Positions 7,453 to 16,216 of a stretch of 64,000 bases of DNA are shown piece by piece; positions within the stretch are counted from its first letter, which is position 1, and every line of letters starts with the position of its first letter. A model generated the notes under the pieces. It saw nothing but the letters and a program-made list of their open reading frames with translations. It ran no database searches and was not told the origin of the DNA. The DNA is taken from assembly GCF_900108055.1 (NCBI RefSeq), contig NZ_FNWJ01000002.1, forward strand, positions 568,382 to 632,381. The letters run 5' to 3'. The translations under genes were made by a program, and so were the position numbers. The DNA is from Thermoleophilum album (lineage in GTDB: Bacteria; Actinomycetota; Thermoleophilia; Solirubrobacterales; Thermoleophilaceae).

Positions 7453-8664
7453 GTGCAGCTCGCTCGCAACATCGTGCTTTCCACCGCGCGTACTGCCGAG
7501 CGCGTGAGCGCACTAATGGCTACTGCACTAACGGCCTTGCTGCTGACGGCACCGGCGGCGTCTGCTGCCGGCGCGGTGCGCGATCCCGGTCGCTGGCTCC
7601 TCACCGGCTACACGGGTTTGCCGACCGACTACTGGCAGGGGCTCACCGGCGACGGCCGCTTCCTGTTCTTCGCCGGTTTTGCCCAAGGGATCTGGCGCAC
7701 GGACGCGAGCGGCCGCCGACTCGACGGTCGTCCGCAGGCGATTCCCGCCGACGTCGCGGCAGCGATCGGTTTCAACCACATCGGCGACCCGGGCTTCGAG
7801 CGCCGACGCCGCCGGCTGCTTCTGCCTCTGGAGTGCTACGTGCCTGGCAAGGGCAACACCTGCCAACGGGGTGGCCTCGCGGTGGTCGATCCCGACGCGC
7901 TGGCTTGGCGCTACCTGGTGCTCCTCGACCGGCGCGAAATCGCCAAGGCGATGTGGGTAGAAGTGGCCCCCGACTCCGAGCTTGCCTGGACGTCGTCGGG
8001 ACGCGACCTGCTCGCCTACCGCACGAGCGAGATCGCGCCTGCCCGTGCCTGGCCGACGGGACGGCCCTTGCGCGCCGTGCGGCGCTTACGGGGAGCGGTG
8101 CCGCCGAGCGGCGTCACTGGCGCCGCGTTCGTCGGCGGCAGGCTCTTCCTAGCTGGCCAGGACGCTGGCTTCGAAGTCTGGGCTGTCGATCCTCGCAGCG
8201 GCCGGCGGCGACTCGAGATTGCGCTCGGCCAGGTGGCGGGCGAGTCCGAAGGCCTGCACTACGAACGCCTGCTCGGCGGCCAGCTGCACTGGCTGATCGC
8301 CCCCCTAGCCGCGCAACCGACGTTCGGTCGCTGGGTCGCGATGCTGCACTTCGTGCGCGCGAGCGGTCGGCCGGGCCTGCTGGTGCGAGCCCGCGTGTTG
8401 GCGGCCCGAGCGATCGCTGAGGGCGCCGAGCAGCTAGCGAAGATCGAGGTACGCGTCAGCCGGCGGGGGCGCGCCGTGGCAGGCGCCGTCGTGGCGGTCG
8501 CGGGCTTCCGTGCCCGCACCGATCGCCGCGGGGTGGCGCGGCTTTTGGTTCGCACCGCTGCGCCCGGCCAATATGCGGCGCTCGCGCACGCGGGAAACTG
8601 GCGGGGCCTTTCCCAGCGGCTGGTGCTGGGACCGCCAGCCCCCGCCACCGTCGCCGTTCGTTAA
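7453..8664 (+). CDS. Secreted protein, propeller-like with C-terminal Ig-like domain
   Basis: About 403 residues from GTG 7453 (GTG 7441 is also in frame). TAGGGT lies 10 nt before GTG 7453, favouring that start as a leaderless one. A signal peptide is evident (SALMATALTALLLTAPAASAAG). The body has repeated Trp/Gly-rich segments (WQGLTGDGRFLFFAG, IWRTDASGRRLDG, GGLAVVDPDALAW, GGRLFLAGQD, WAVDPRSGRR) consistent with a six-bladed beta-propeller of the type common in secreted actinobacterial proteins, and a C-terminal module (KIEVRVSRRGRAVAGAVV ... GVARL) resembling a carboxypeptidase-regulatory or Ig-like fold. One disulphide (Cys in LECYVPGKGNTC) is likely. No catalytic site seen. It is convergent with the next gene and the two share stop-codon bases TTAA. 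Confidence 0.7.
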   Translation: MQLARNIVLSTARTAERVSALMATALTALLLTAPAASAAGAVRDPGRWLLTGYTGLPTDYWQGLTGDGRFLFFAGFAQGIWRTDASGRRLDGRPQAIPADVAAAIGFNHIGDPGFERRRRRLLLPLECYVPGKGNTCQRGGLAVVDPDALAWRYLVLLDRREIAKAMWVEVAPDSELAWTSSGRDLLAYRTSEIAPARAWPTGRPLRAVRRLRGAVPPSGVTGAAFVGGRLFLAGQDAGFEVWAVDPRSGRRRLEIALGQVAGESEGLHYERLLGGQLHWLIAPLAAQPTFGRWVAMLHFVRASGRPGLLVRARVLAARAIAEGAEQLAKIEVRVSRRGRAVAGAVVAVAGFRARTDRRGVARLLVRTAAPGQYAALAHAGNWRGLSQRLVLGPPAPATVAVR

Positions 8665-9620
8665 GCGGCGCGGTCGGCGACGCCTTCGTCGCGGCGCCGA
8701 TCGGACGGCGCCTGCGGCTCTGCGGCCAGCGCTTCATCTCGAGACTCGGCGACGGCAATCCCCAGGCGCGGATCTTGGACCGTCTGCACGACCTCGGGGT
8801 CGGCGAGACGAACCGCTTCGGCGATCGTGCCGCGACGGATCGCGACCGCTTCCGAGAGGGGCTGCAGAAATCCCCGCAAAGCCAGCACAGCTCCGACCCA
8901 GCGAGGCGCCCAGACCCGCGCCTTGCGGTCCGCAACGGCACGCTCGATCGCCGCGGCCGCGCGTTCCACCGGAATCGGGCGACGCAGGAACGCCGGCAGG
9001 GTGCGTTCGCCAACCTTCGTCGACGGGTGCTCGAAGCTGCGACGCACGAGGTCGGTGTCGATGAAGCCGAAGTAGGCGCAGCCGACGCGCGTGCCGGTGT
9101 GCGCGAGCTCGAGGCGCAAGGAGTTGGTGAACGCCTCTACCCCGGCTTTCGACGCCGCGTAGGCGCTCATCAGCGGCAGGTGCGTGGCGGCGGCGAGCGA
9201 CGCCACCACGAGCACATAGCCGCGCCGCTCGACGACGTGCGGCAAGGCGAGCTTGACGGTGCGAACGGCGCCCAGCAAGTTGACCTCGAGTTCCCGCTCA
9301 AGCTGCTCAAGCGGCGCGGTCGCCACCGCCCCGATCAAGTGGATGCCGGCGTTGGCCACCACCACGTCGAGCGCGCCGAACCGCTCGAGCGTGCCCGCGA
9401 TCGCGCGTTCGAGCGCCGCGCGGTCGGTCACGTCGGCCTCAAACCAGGCTGCCCGCTCGGCACCAAGTCGTTGCGCAAGCTGCTCGAGACGCTGCGGCTC
9501 GAGCCCGACCAGCGAGAGCCGCGCGCCGCGCTGCGCCAGTCGCTCGGCTGCCGCGCGCCCGATGCCGCGCGCGGCTCCCGTGATCATCACGACCCTGCCC
9601 TCGCTGCCCCAACGTGCCAC
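8661..9620 (-). CDS. Short-chain dehydrogenase/reductase (classical SDR)
   Basis: A 319-residue NAD(P)-dependent oxidoreductase. It has the TGAARGIG cofactor loop near the N-terminus, ADVT near 65, NAG at about 88-90, and the catalytic S...YAASKAG (YxxxK) near 150. A C-terminal extension of about 100 residues (EAVAIRRGTIAEAVRLADPEV...) follows the usual fold and includes a possible membrane-associated segment. GTG 9620 was chosen because AGGAGGAG lies 7 nt upstream. The last four bases overlap the convergent gene. Substrate unknown; a truncated relative occurs near 49.5 kb. Confidence 0.88.
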   Translation of the reverse strand: MARWGSEGRVVMITGAARGIGRAAAERLAQRGARLSLVGLEPQRLEQLAQRLGAERAAWFEADVTDRAALERAIAGTLERFGALDVVVANAGIHLIGAVATAPLEQLERELEVNLLGAVRTVKLALPHVVERRGYVLVVASLAAATHLPLMSAYAASKAGVEAFTNSLRLELAHTGTRVGCAYFGFIDTDLVRRSFEHPSTKVGERTLPAFLRRPIPVERAAAAIERAVADRKARVWAPRWVGAVLALRGFLQPLSEAVAIRRGTIAEAVRLADPEVVQTVQDPRLGIAVAESRDEALAAEPQAPSDRRRDEGVADRAA

Positions 9621-9627
9621 GGAACTA

Positions 9628-9635
9628 CTCCTCCT
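9628..9635 (-). promoter_or_regulatory. Strong ribosome-binding site deciding the SDR start
   Basis: AGGAGGAG on the minus strand, 7 nt before GTG 9620. It rules out the longer frame that begins 26 codons upstream. Confidence 0.8.
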
Positions 9636-9640
9636 GCGCC

Positions 9641-9672
9641 CGAGCGGACTGTTACATCGAGCAGTGTTACAT
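9641..9672. repeat. Tandem duplication over the folD stop codon
   Basis: CGAGCGGACTGTTACAT (9641-9657) is followed by CGAGCAGTGTTACAT (9658-9672). TGTTACAT is identical in both copies and, on the minus strand, contains the ATG-TAA end of folD; the second TAA lies 15 bases downstream. Confidence 0.75.
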
Positions 9673-10554
9673 ACCCGGCCGGTCGCTGCTCGCGCCACCG
9701 CCCGCTCCGCTTTGCTGCTCCGCCGCGAGCAGCGTGTTCTCGAGCAGCATCGCGACGGTCATTGGCCCGACGCCACCCGGTACGGGCGTCAACAAGGCGG
9801 CCTTGTCACGCACTGCCGACTGATCAACGTCGCCGCACAAGCCCTCTGCCAGCCGATGGATGCCGACGTCGATCACAACCGCCCCCCTTCGCACGTGCTC
9901 ACGGCCGATCAAGCGCGGCACCCCCGCCGCCGCGACCAACACCTCGGCGCGGGAGCAGACCGCGGCGAGAGAACGGGTCCGCGAATGGCAGACGGTGACC
10001 GTCGCGTTGCGCTCCAGAAGAAGCTGCGCGAGCGGCTTGCCGACCAGTTGCGAGCGCCCCACCACCACCGCCTCGCGACCCTCGAGTGCCACTTCGTAGG
10101 CGTCGAGCAGCTCGAGCACGCCCCGTGGTGTGCAGGGCCGCAGACCGGGCCGGCCGCTTAGCAAGCGCCCCTGCGAGATCGTCGTCAGGCCATCGACGTC
10201 CTTAGCGGGGTCAATGAGGTCAATCAGCGGCGCCGCGTCGAGGCCATGGGGTAGCGGCAGCTGCAGGAGGATCCCGTGCACACGCTGGTCGGCGTTCAAG
10301 CGACCGATCAGCGCGGCGATCTCGTCGGCTCGCGCGTCAGCCGCCAGCCGGTGGTCGAAGGGCGTGATTCCGACCTCCCGGCAAGCCTCCTGTTTGCGGC
10401 TCACGTAGATCGCCGAGGCGGGATCCTCGCCGACCAGAATCGTCGCCAAGCCGGGAGCCGGCAGACCTCGCCCGAGGCGATCGGCAACACCGTGCTTCAC
10501 GCGCTCTCTAACGCGGGCGGCAACGGCGCTGCCGTCGATCAGTTCGGCTGGCAC
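9667..10554 (-). CDS. folD: Methylenetetrahydrofolate dehydrogenase / cyclohydrolase
   Basis: Bifunctional FolD, 295 residues (family about 285). It interconverts 5,10-methylene-, methenyl- and 10-formyl-tetrahydrofolate. Visible signatures: the YVSRKQEACREVGI helix with the catalytic Lys, QLPLPHGLDA, DPAKDVDGL, the PCTPRGVLELL segment, VVGRSQLVGKPLAQLLL for NADP binding, and PGGVGPMTVAMLLENT near the C-terminus. Start GTG 10554 lies 11 bp after the pcrA stop, so the two are probably cotranscribed. The C-terminal extension after NTLLAAEQQ is Gly/Ser rich and not part of the core. Confidence 0.95.
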   Translation of the reverse strand: MPAELIDGSAVAARVRERVKHGVADRLGRGLPAPGLATILVGEDPASAIYVSRKQEACREVGITPFDHRLAADARADEIAALIGRLNADQRVHGILLQLPLPHGLDAAPLIDLIDPAKDVDGLTTISQGRLLSGRPGLRPCTPRGVLELLDAYEVALEGREAVVVGRSQLVGKPLAQLLLERNATVTVCHSRTRSLAAVCSRAEVLVAAAGVPRLIGREHVRRGAVVIDVGIHRLAEGLCGDVDQSAVRDKAALLTPVPGGVGPMTVAMLLENTLLAAEQQSGAGGGASSDRPGM

Positions 10555-10565
10555 GGCGGGGCAGG

Positions 10566-12743
10566 CTACAACCGCCGCAGCGGTGCGAACTCCGTCATCA
10601 AACGGCGTTCGCTGCGGTCGCGGGCAAAGCGCACCAGGATCGTCCCGTCGCGCTCGACCGACAGCACTACGCCGGGTCCAAACTGGGCGTGCTCGACGTC
10701 GTCGCCAACCGCCAACGGCGGTGCGCCGTTGGCAGCACGCTCCCTGCTGTGGGCGGTCGCCGCCGCGAACAGCGGCTGATCGGCCAAGCGAGCGGGCGCG
10801 GTGGCTCCAACGAACTCGCAACAGTGGCTCGGCAACTCACCGAGAAAGCGGCTTGGCGGCGCCCACTCACGGTCACCGAACAAGGCCCGACTACGCGTGT
10901 AGGTGAGATATAGGCGCCGACGCGCACGGGTGATTCCCACGTAACAGAGCCGTCGTTCTTCGTCGACCTCTCCCGCATCGATGGCTCGCTGATGCGGGAA
11001 TACACCCTCCTCCAAGCCGATAATGAACACGACGTCGAACTCGAGCCCCTTGGCGTTGTGGAGAGTCATCAGCGTCAGCGCCCCCTCGCCCGCAAGCAAG
11101 CGGTCCTGCTCGGAGAACAGTGCGACCTCTTCCAGGAAGCGCTCAATCGATGGATCCTCGGCACGGCGCTCGAACTCGCGCGCCGAGGCGACCAGCTCCT
11201 CCAAGTTCTCGAGCCGCGCGTCCGCTTCCGGTGTCCCCTCGTTGCGGAGTTCCTCGAGATACCCGGAGCGCTCGAGCGCGGCTAGTAGCACCTCGCCGAC
11301 TCCCTCTCCAGCGTCGCGGAGTGCGCGCAACTCTTCGAGCAGCTCGCCGCAACGCTCAAGTCCGCGCCGGGCGCGTGCGTTCACGCCCGGGATCGCGGCC
11401 GGGTCGCGCAGCAGTTCGAACACCGGCACACCGAGCGTGTTCGCGTGGGCCAGTACGCGCGCCTGCGTGCGTTCGCCCACACCGCGCGCCGGAGAGTTGA
11501 CGATCCGGCGGAAGGAAACCTCGTCGGCGGGATTCACCACGGCGCTCAGATAGGCGAGCGCGTCCTTCACTTCGGCGCGCTCGTAGAAGCGCGGGCCGCC
11601 AAGCACGCGATAGCGGATGCCGCGCCTTACGAGCACGTCCTCGAGCGTGCGCGCATGCGCGTGCGTGCGGTAGAAGACGGCGATCTGCGCGAGCGACTCG
11701 CCTTCGTCGAGCAAGCGCTCCACTTCGGTTACCAGGAAACGCGCCTCCTCCTGCTCGTCGTCGCACTCCACGACGCGCACTGGGTCGCCCCCGCCGAGCT
11801 CGCTGCGCAAACGTTTCGGCTTGCGCTCGGGGTTGTTGGCGATTACCGCGTTCGCGGCCTCGAGGATCGTCTCCGTCGAGCGATAGTTGCGCTCCAGCTT
11901 GACGACCTTGGCATCGGGAAAGTCGCGCTCGAAGTCGAGGATGTTGCGCACGTCGGCACCGCGGAAGCGGTAGATCGACTGGTCGTCGTCGCCGACCACA
12001 CAGACGTTGCGGTGCTCAGCGACCAGTAAGCGCAGCCAGCGGTACTGGGCGTGGTTGGTGTCCTGGTACTCGTCGACCAGTACCCAGCGGAACTGCTTGC
12101 GGTAGCGCGCCAAGACCTCGGGGTGCCGCTCGAACAGTTCCACGCAACGAACCAAGAGGTCGTCGAAGTCGAGCGCGTTCGCCGCTCGCAACCGCCGCTC
12201 GTAGAGCTCGTAAGCGGCGACACCGTGCTCGTCGCCGAAGGCGCCAGGATCGGCGCGCAGCTCGGCCGGTCGCAGCAGTCTGCTCTTCGCATCCGAGATC
12301 CGTCGACGCAAAGCCCGCGGCGGCAGGCGGCGAGGATCGAGCCCCGCCTCCTCAGCGCAGCTGCGCACCAGCCGCAGCGAGTCCTGCTCGTCGTAGATCG
12401 TGAAGTTGCGCGTCAAACCCAAGCGCTCGGCGTGCGCCCGAAGGATGCGCACGCAGGCCGCGTGGAAGGTCATCACCCACATCGGCCGCGTCCGCTCCTC
12501 GCCGACCAGTCCCGCGACCCGCTCGCGCAGCTCCTCCGCGGCCTTGTTGGTGAAGGTGATCGCGAGTATCTCGTGCGGCCGGGCGCGGCCGGTAGCGAGC
12601 AGGTGAGCGATGCGGTGGACGAGGACCCGCGTCTTCCCCGAGCCCGCTCCCGCCAACACGAGCAGCGGACCCTCGCCGTGCTCCACCGCCTCACGCTGCT
12701 CGGGATTGAGCTGTTCCAATAACTCTTCGACGGCGGTAGGCAC
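10566..12743 (-). CDS. pcrA: ATP-dependent DNA helicase, PcrA/UvrD type
   Basis: Superfamily 1A helicase, 725 residues, the usual PcrA length. Motifs in order: Q motif LNPEQREAVEH, Walker A LAGAGSGKTRVL near 28-40, VDEYQDTNHAQY (motif II), GDDDQSIYRFRGAD (III), LERNYRST (IV), TLMTLHNAKGLEFDVVF with GLEEGVFPH (V), and EERRLCYVGITRARRRLYL (VI), then a C-terminal tudor-like domain (VGDDVEHAQFGPGVVLSV). Acts in repair and removal of replication or transcription blocks. GTG 12743 is chosen because TATCCT ends 6 nt upstream (leaderless) and the longer frame would overlap the divergent MFS gene. Confidence 0.95.
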   Translation of the reverse strand: MPTAVEELLEQLNPEQREAVEHGEGPLLVLAGAGSGKTRVLVHRIAHLLATGRARPHEILAITFTNKAAEELRERVAGLVGEERTRPMWVMTFHAACVRILRAHAERLGLTRNFTIYDEQDSLRLVRSCAEEAGLDPRRLPPRALRRRISDAKSRLLRPAELRADPGAFGDEHGVAAYELYERRLRAANALDFDDLLVRCVELFERHPEVLARYRKQFRWVLVDEYQDTNHAQYRWLRLLVAEHRNVCVVGDDDQSIYRFRGADVRNILDFERDFPDAKVVKLERNYRSTETILEAANAVIANNPERKPKRLRSELGGGDPVRVVECDDEQEEARFLVTEVERLLDEGESLAQIAVFYRTHAHARTLEDVLVRRGIRYRVLGGPRFYERAEVKDALAYLSAVVNPADEVSFRRIVNSPARGVGERTQARVLAHANTLGVPVFELLRDPAAIPGVNARARRGLERCGELLEELRALRDAGEGVGEVLLAALERSGYLEELRNEGTPEADARLENLEELVASAREFERRAEDPSIERFLEEVALFSEQDRLLAGEGALTLMTLHNAKGLEFDVVFIIGLEEGVFPHQRAIDAGEVDEERRLCYVGITRARRRLYLTYTRSRALFGDREWAPPSRFLGELPSHCCEFVGATAPARLADQPLFAAATAHSRERAANGAPPLAVGDDVEHAQFGPGVVLSVERDGTILVRFARDRSERRLMTEFAPLRRL

Positions 12744-12749
12744 GCCGCG

Positions 12750-12755
12750 AGGATA
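12750..12755 (-). promoter_or_regulatory. Leaderless -10 (TATCCT) for pcrA
   Basis: TATCCT on the minus strand, 6 nt before GTG 12743. It lies in the 58-bp gap between divergent pcrA and the MFS gene. Confidence 0.55.
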
Positions 12756-12787
12756 GAAGTAGCGGCGGGCGCGAGCGCGGCGCGCGG

Positions 12788-12793
12788 TACGGT
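12788..12793 (+). promoter_or_regulatory. Leaderless -10 (TACGGT) for the MFS gene
   Basis: TACGGT with exactly 8 nt to GTG 12802. It supports GTG 12802 over the TTG at 12793, which the hexamer itself overlaps. Confidence 0.6.
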
Positions 12794-12801
12794 TGCGGAC
12801 C

Positions 12802-13965
12802 GTGCGCCAGCGCAACCTCGCCTTCTACGTCGGCGGTTTTCTGGGGCCGTTCGGTGGCGCCATCGTGGCGGTCATGGTGCCGGAGCTGCGCGCGGCGTTC
12901 GACGCCTCGACCGCCCAGGTAGCGCTCGCGATTCCCGCCTACCTGGTGCCGTTCGCCGCCGTGCAACTGGTCTCGGGCACGCTCGGTGAACGGCTCGGTC
13001 GGCGCCGTGCGGTACGCGCGGGTTACCTCGCGTACGCGGCCGCCTCGTTGGCCGCAGCGTTCGCTCCGGGTTTGCTTCCGTTCCTCGTCGCGCGAGCGCT
13101 ACAGGGGGTGGCTAACGCCTTCTTGACCCCGCTGCTCGTGGCGTCGCTTGCTGAGGCAACCCCGCCGGACCGGCTCGGCCGCGCGATGGGCACCTTCGGC
13201 GCCACGCAAACGCTCGCAGTGACCCTCTCGCCGATCTGCGGCGGACTCGCTGCGGCGATCGACTGGCGGCTGGCTTTCGTAGCGCCGGCGCTCGTCGGGT
13301 TGGTACTCGCAAGCGTGCCCGCGCCGTCCGCGCAGCGGGCCGGCAAAGCGCCGGCTCGCCTGCGCGCGCTTGCCAACCGGCGCGTCGCGCTGCTCGCCGC
13401 GGGTGCTTTCGCTGCCTACATGGGCGTCACCGGGCTGGCGTTCCTGGTGGCTCTGTACGCCGAAGACGCGTTCGGGCTGGGGGCGAGCGAGCGCGGCTTG
13501 CTGCTGGCCGTCTTCGGTGCCGCCGGAGTCTTTGCCGGTCGCCCCGCGGGAATGCTCGTCGACCGCTTCGGGCGCGTGCCGGTGGCGACGGTTGGAGCGA
13601 CCGGCGCTGCCGCCTGTGTCGCGGCGCTGGGGTTGGCGGGGTCGGTCGCCTGGCTGACCGTGCTGTGGTTCTTGGCGGGAACCTTCTCGGCGGTTATGTG
13701 GGCGGCCCTCAACACGCTCGTCGTGGAGGCCGCGCCCAGCAACCGCGCTGGCGCGACGTCCTTGGTTTCGGCGTTCAAGTTCTCGGGCCAAGCAGTCGCA
13801 CCGCTCACCTGGCTGTCGCTTTACCACCACGGAGCCGCGACAGCGTTTGCCGCCGCGGGCGCCTTGGCGCTGAGCACCGTTGCCTTCGTCGCGCCGCTAC
13901 GGGAGCCACGCGCGCGGCGGCTGCCGACCAGCGGACAGCAGTCGCTGACCGCTCGCTCGGGATGA
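12802..13965 (+). CDS. Major facilitator superfamily transporter
   Basis: A 387-residue MFS protein with about 12 membrane helices. The cytosolic loop 2-3 motif is GERLGRRRAVRAGYL and its repeat in the second half is VDRFGRVPVATVG, both matching the family motif A. Resembles drug or sugar:proton antiporters of the DHA type, but the substrate cannot be assigned. A leaderless -10 precedes GTG 12802. Its 3' end is tandemly duplicated, and its TGA overlaps the ATG of the following queuosine-salvage gene (ATGA), suggesting coupled translation. That coupling raises the possibility that it imports a queuine-related compound, which is inference only. Confidence 0.88.
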   Translation: MRQRNLAFYVGGFLGPFGGAIVAVMVPELRAAFDASTAQVALAIPAYLVPFAAVQLVSGTLGERLGRRRAVRAGYLAYAAASLAAAFAPGLLPFLVARALQGVANAFLTPLLVASLAEATPPDRLGRAMGTFGATQTLAVTLSPICGGLAAAIDWRLAFVAPALVGLVLASVPAPSAQRAGKAPARLRALANRRVALLAAGAFAAYMGVTGLAFLVALYAEDAFGLGASERGLLLAVFGAAGVFAGRPAGMLVDRFGRVPVATVGATGAAACVAALGLAGSVAWLTVLWFLAGTFSAVMWAALNTLVVEAAPSNRAGATSLVSAFKFSGQAVAPLTWLSLYHHGAATAFAAAGALALSTVAFVAPLREPRARRLPTSGQQSLTARSG

Positions 13966-13998
13966 CCGCAGTCGCTGACCGCTCGCTCGGGATGACCG
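13939..13998 (+). repeat. Perfect 30-bp tandem duplication joining MFS end and Qng1 start
   Basis: Two identical 30-bp units, 13939-13968 and 13969-13998, each starting CAGTCGCTGACC and ending GGGATGACCG. Each unit carries an overlapping ATG/TGA, so the MFS stop and a possible start of the next gene are both present twice in one reading frame. Confidence 0.95.
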
Positions 13999-14939
13999 TA
14001 CCCGGGCTCCCTCCGCCAGCCGATGCCCCGCAACCGGCGCTCGATCTGCCCGAGCGAGTGCGGGCCTGGACGCGCCGCATAGTCGAGCGGGCAGAGCTCG
14101 TGAGGATCGACTGGCAGCAGCTGGAACGCGCGGTCGAGCAGTGGCTGTCGGACGGGCTGACCGTGCAGGCGCCGGCGCTCGATCCGAGCGACCACTATCT
14201 CGAGGGTTCGCGCGCTGAGGTCTGCGCCTACCTGCTGACGCTCGACGCCATCAACTTCGGTTCCGGCTGGTTCCCCACTATCCGCAAGCGTCCGGGACGC
14301 TCCGGTTACCGCACGATCGCCTCGGCGCTGGCCGACCACTTCCGCACGCACGGTCCCTGGTCGAACGAGGATCTGCGCACGCTCGACGCCGCCACCCTGG
14401 CGCGCGTGCTCGACCAGCCGCCCGGCCACCAACTGATCGAGCTCTACGCGCGGGCACTCCGGGATCTCGGCGCGTTCCTCGCCGACCGCACGCCGTTGGA
14501 GGTGTTGGCGGACGCCGGGCGTTCGGCTGTCGCCCTCGCCTGCACGCTCGCGCGCGCGATGCCTTTCTTCGATGATCGCGGCTTCTGGAAGCGGGCCCAG
14601 ATCACCGCTAACGACCTCGCGCTGGCGGGGGTCGCGGCGTTCGACGATCTCGACCGCTTGACGATCTTCGCCGACAACCTCGTGCCCCACGTTTTGCGCG
14701 TCGACGGCGTCCTGCAGTACGCCCCGCAGCTGGCACACAAGATCGACCAGGGAGTGCTGCTGCCACCGGGCAGTCGCGCGGAGCTTGAGATCCGCGCCGC
14801 CGCCGTCTGCGCCTGCGAGCGCATTGCCGAACTCACCGGGCTGCCGCCGCGATCGATCGACGTCTGGCTCTGGAACCGCGGCCAAGCGGCCCGCTACAAG
14901 GCGGTACCGCGCCACCGCACGCGCACCGTCTTCTACTGA
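13962..14939 (+). CDS. Queuosine salvage protein, Qng1/DUF2419 type
   Basis: A 325-residue protein (315 if the second duplicated ATG at 13992 is used). It matches the queuosine 5'-phosphate N-glycosidase family that frees queuine for salvage: YLLTLDAINFGSGWFP near 85-100, FWKRAQITANDLALAGV near 205-221, LTIFADNLVPHVLRVDGVL near 230-250, and LPPGSRAELEIRAAAVCACERI plus IDVWLWNRGQ towards the C-terminus. These segments contain the family's Asp/Trp-rich pocket residues. No queuosine synthesis or tgt gene lies nearby. The upstream MFS gene overlaps its start. Assignment is from remembered family pattern, no search was run. Confidence 0.85.
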   Translation: MTAVADRSLGMTVPGLPPPADAPQPALDLPERVRAWTRRIVERAELVRIDWQQLERAVEQWLSDGLTVQAPALDPSDHYLEGSRAEVCAYLLTLDAINFGSGWFPTIRKRPGRSGYRTIASALADHFRTHGPWSNEDLRTLDAATLARVLDQPPGHQLIELYARALRDLGAFLADRTPLEVLADAGRSAVALACTLARAMPFFDDRGFWKRAQITANDLALAGVAAFDDLDRLTIFADNLVPHVLRVDGVLQYAPQLAHKIDQGVLLPPGSRAELEIRAAAVCACERIAELTGLPPRSIDVWLWNRGQAARYKAVPRHRTRTVFY

Positions 14940-14965
14940 GCGAGTGCAACCGCGCGGGTCGCAAG

Positions 14966-15011
14966 GCCGCTAAGGACCGACCCGAAAAGCCGCTAAGGAC
15001 CGACCCGAAAG
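14966..15011. repeat. 23-bp tandem duplication over the phosphoesterase stop codon
   Basis: GCCGCTAAGGACCGACCCGA with its three following bases is repeated at 14966-14988 and 14989-15011 with one final mismatch. On the minus strand the unit encodes FRVGP-stop, so the end of the phosphoesterase gene, including TAG, is duplicated directly downstream. Confidence 0.95.
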
Positions 15012-16210
15012 CGCACGACGCGGCGGTACAGGCGCCCGTCGAAGGAACGCAAGGCGATCGTCAGCCGGTAACCACCGGTCGGCAGGCCACTCGGCACGCG
15101 CAGCCTGAACGAACCGGTCGCGGCGAGCGGCGCCCGCGTGTACGCCGGCGACACATGTCGCTGCGTGGAGCAGGGCGCTGCGCGGAAACGCATGGGCTCG
15201 CCCTCCCCGCCCACCAACACCGCGCAACGCCGCGCGTCGAGCCGGCGCACCAGTGTTAGCGACACTCGCCGCGCGAAGCGCGCCTCGCCGACGAGCTCGC
15301 GCAGCCGCTCATAGCGCTCGCCGTAGCGTGGGCGCAGCAACTCGGCGGTGGCGCGTAGTGGCCGGTGGGTGCGACACTCGAGTACGCCACTGTCGAGCAC
15401 CTCCCCATCGGCGCGCACGAACTCGTAACTGGCCTCCCCCACCGCCAACCGCAGACGCAGGGCTCCGATCACGTTGCCCGCACCGGCGGCCACTCGCGGG
15501 TCACGCAGATCCGGAGAACTCGGCTCGTGCCCCCCGGTCCCCACCACGAACTGCGTGATCCCTCTGATCGGCAAGAGCCGCTGGTAGTTGTGGGCGTGCC
15601 CGGCGAGCCACGCCACCGCGCGCCCCGCAGTCGCCGCGAACAGCGGTTCCAGGCGTGGCGTGTTGTACTGCGGGCCGGCCGAGAAGCGCGGATAGTGGGT
15701 GAACACGATCGTGCAGGTACCGGGGTAGCGAGCGAGGTCTTGGCGTAGCCACGCCTCCTGCGGGGAGCCTTGGTCGCCACGCTCCATGCTGCTGAGGCTG
15801 ATCAGGTGCCAGCCGCCGAGGTCGAACGAGTACCAGTGGCCGCCGTCGGCCTGGCGCACCCGCGAGCCCCAGTAGGCGTCGTAACCCTCCGCTCGCTGCT
15901 CCCACTCGTGGTTGCCGGGTGTCGGATAAGTGAAGTCCCGGAAACGGCCGAAGGGGTTTTCGTACCAGGCTCGGAACTCGTCGGCCGTGCCCCGCTCGTA
16001 GACGTCGCCGAGGTAGAGAAACGCCGCCGGCGGGTCGCCGGCGACTAGCGAGGCGACGTCGAAGCGCGCCGGCTCGGGCCCGGCGCCGTCGCCGACCGCC
16101 CACACGGTCGTCGCCGTCTCCGTCTGCGCCAGCGCCGCGGCGCTGGTGAGCGCCGCCCAACAGCAGACGACCGCGAGCGCCGCCCCGAGGCGGCCTGCCC
16201 GAGCCACCAC
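14993..16210 (-). CDS. Secreted metallophosphoesterase
   Basis: A 405-residue exported protein. Signal peptide at 1-29 (AALAVVCCWAALTSAAALA). The calcineurin-like dimetal core is abbreviated: the first motif reads VWAVGDGAG instead of DxH, then YLGDVYERG (GDxxE/Y), PTPGNHEWE (GNHE), VFTHYPRF (H) and LAGHAHNYQRL (GHxH). The C-terminal 130 residues form a beta-rich domain (SFRLRVPSGLPTGGYRLTIAL) seen after purple-acid-type phosphatases. Starts 6 bp after cysE, so it may be the last gene of that operon. Substrate unknown. The initial DxH is altered to VGD, so one metal ligand may differ. Confidence 0.85.
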   Translation of the reverse strand: MVARAGRLGAALAVVCCWAALTSAAALAQTETATTVWAVGDGAGPEPARFDVASLVAGDPPAAFLYLGDVYERGTADEFRAWYENPFGRFRDFTYPTPGNHEWEQRAEGYDAYWGSRVRQADGGHWYSFDLGGWHLISLSSMERGDQGSPQEAWLRQDLARYPGTCTIVFTHYPRFSAGPQYNTPRLEPLFAATAGRAVAWLAGHAHNYQRLLPIRGITQFVVGTGGHEPSSPDLRDPRVAAGAGNVIGALRLRLAVGEASYEFVRADGEVLDSGVLECRTHRPLRATAELLRPRYGERYERLRELVGEARFARRVSLTLVRRLDARRCAVLVGGEGEPMRFRAAPCSTQRHVSPAYTRAPLAATGSFRLRVPSGLPTGGYRLTIALRSFDGRLYRRVVRFRVGP

Positions 16211-16216
16211 CTGCCG

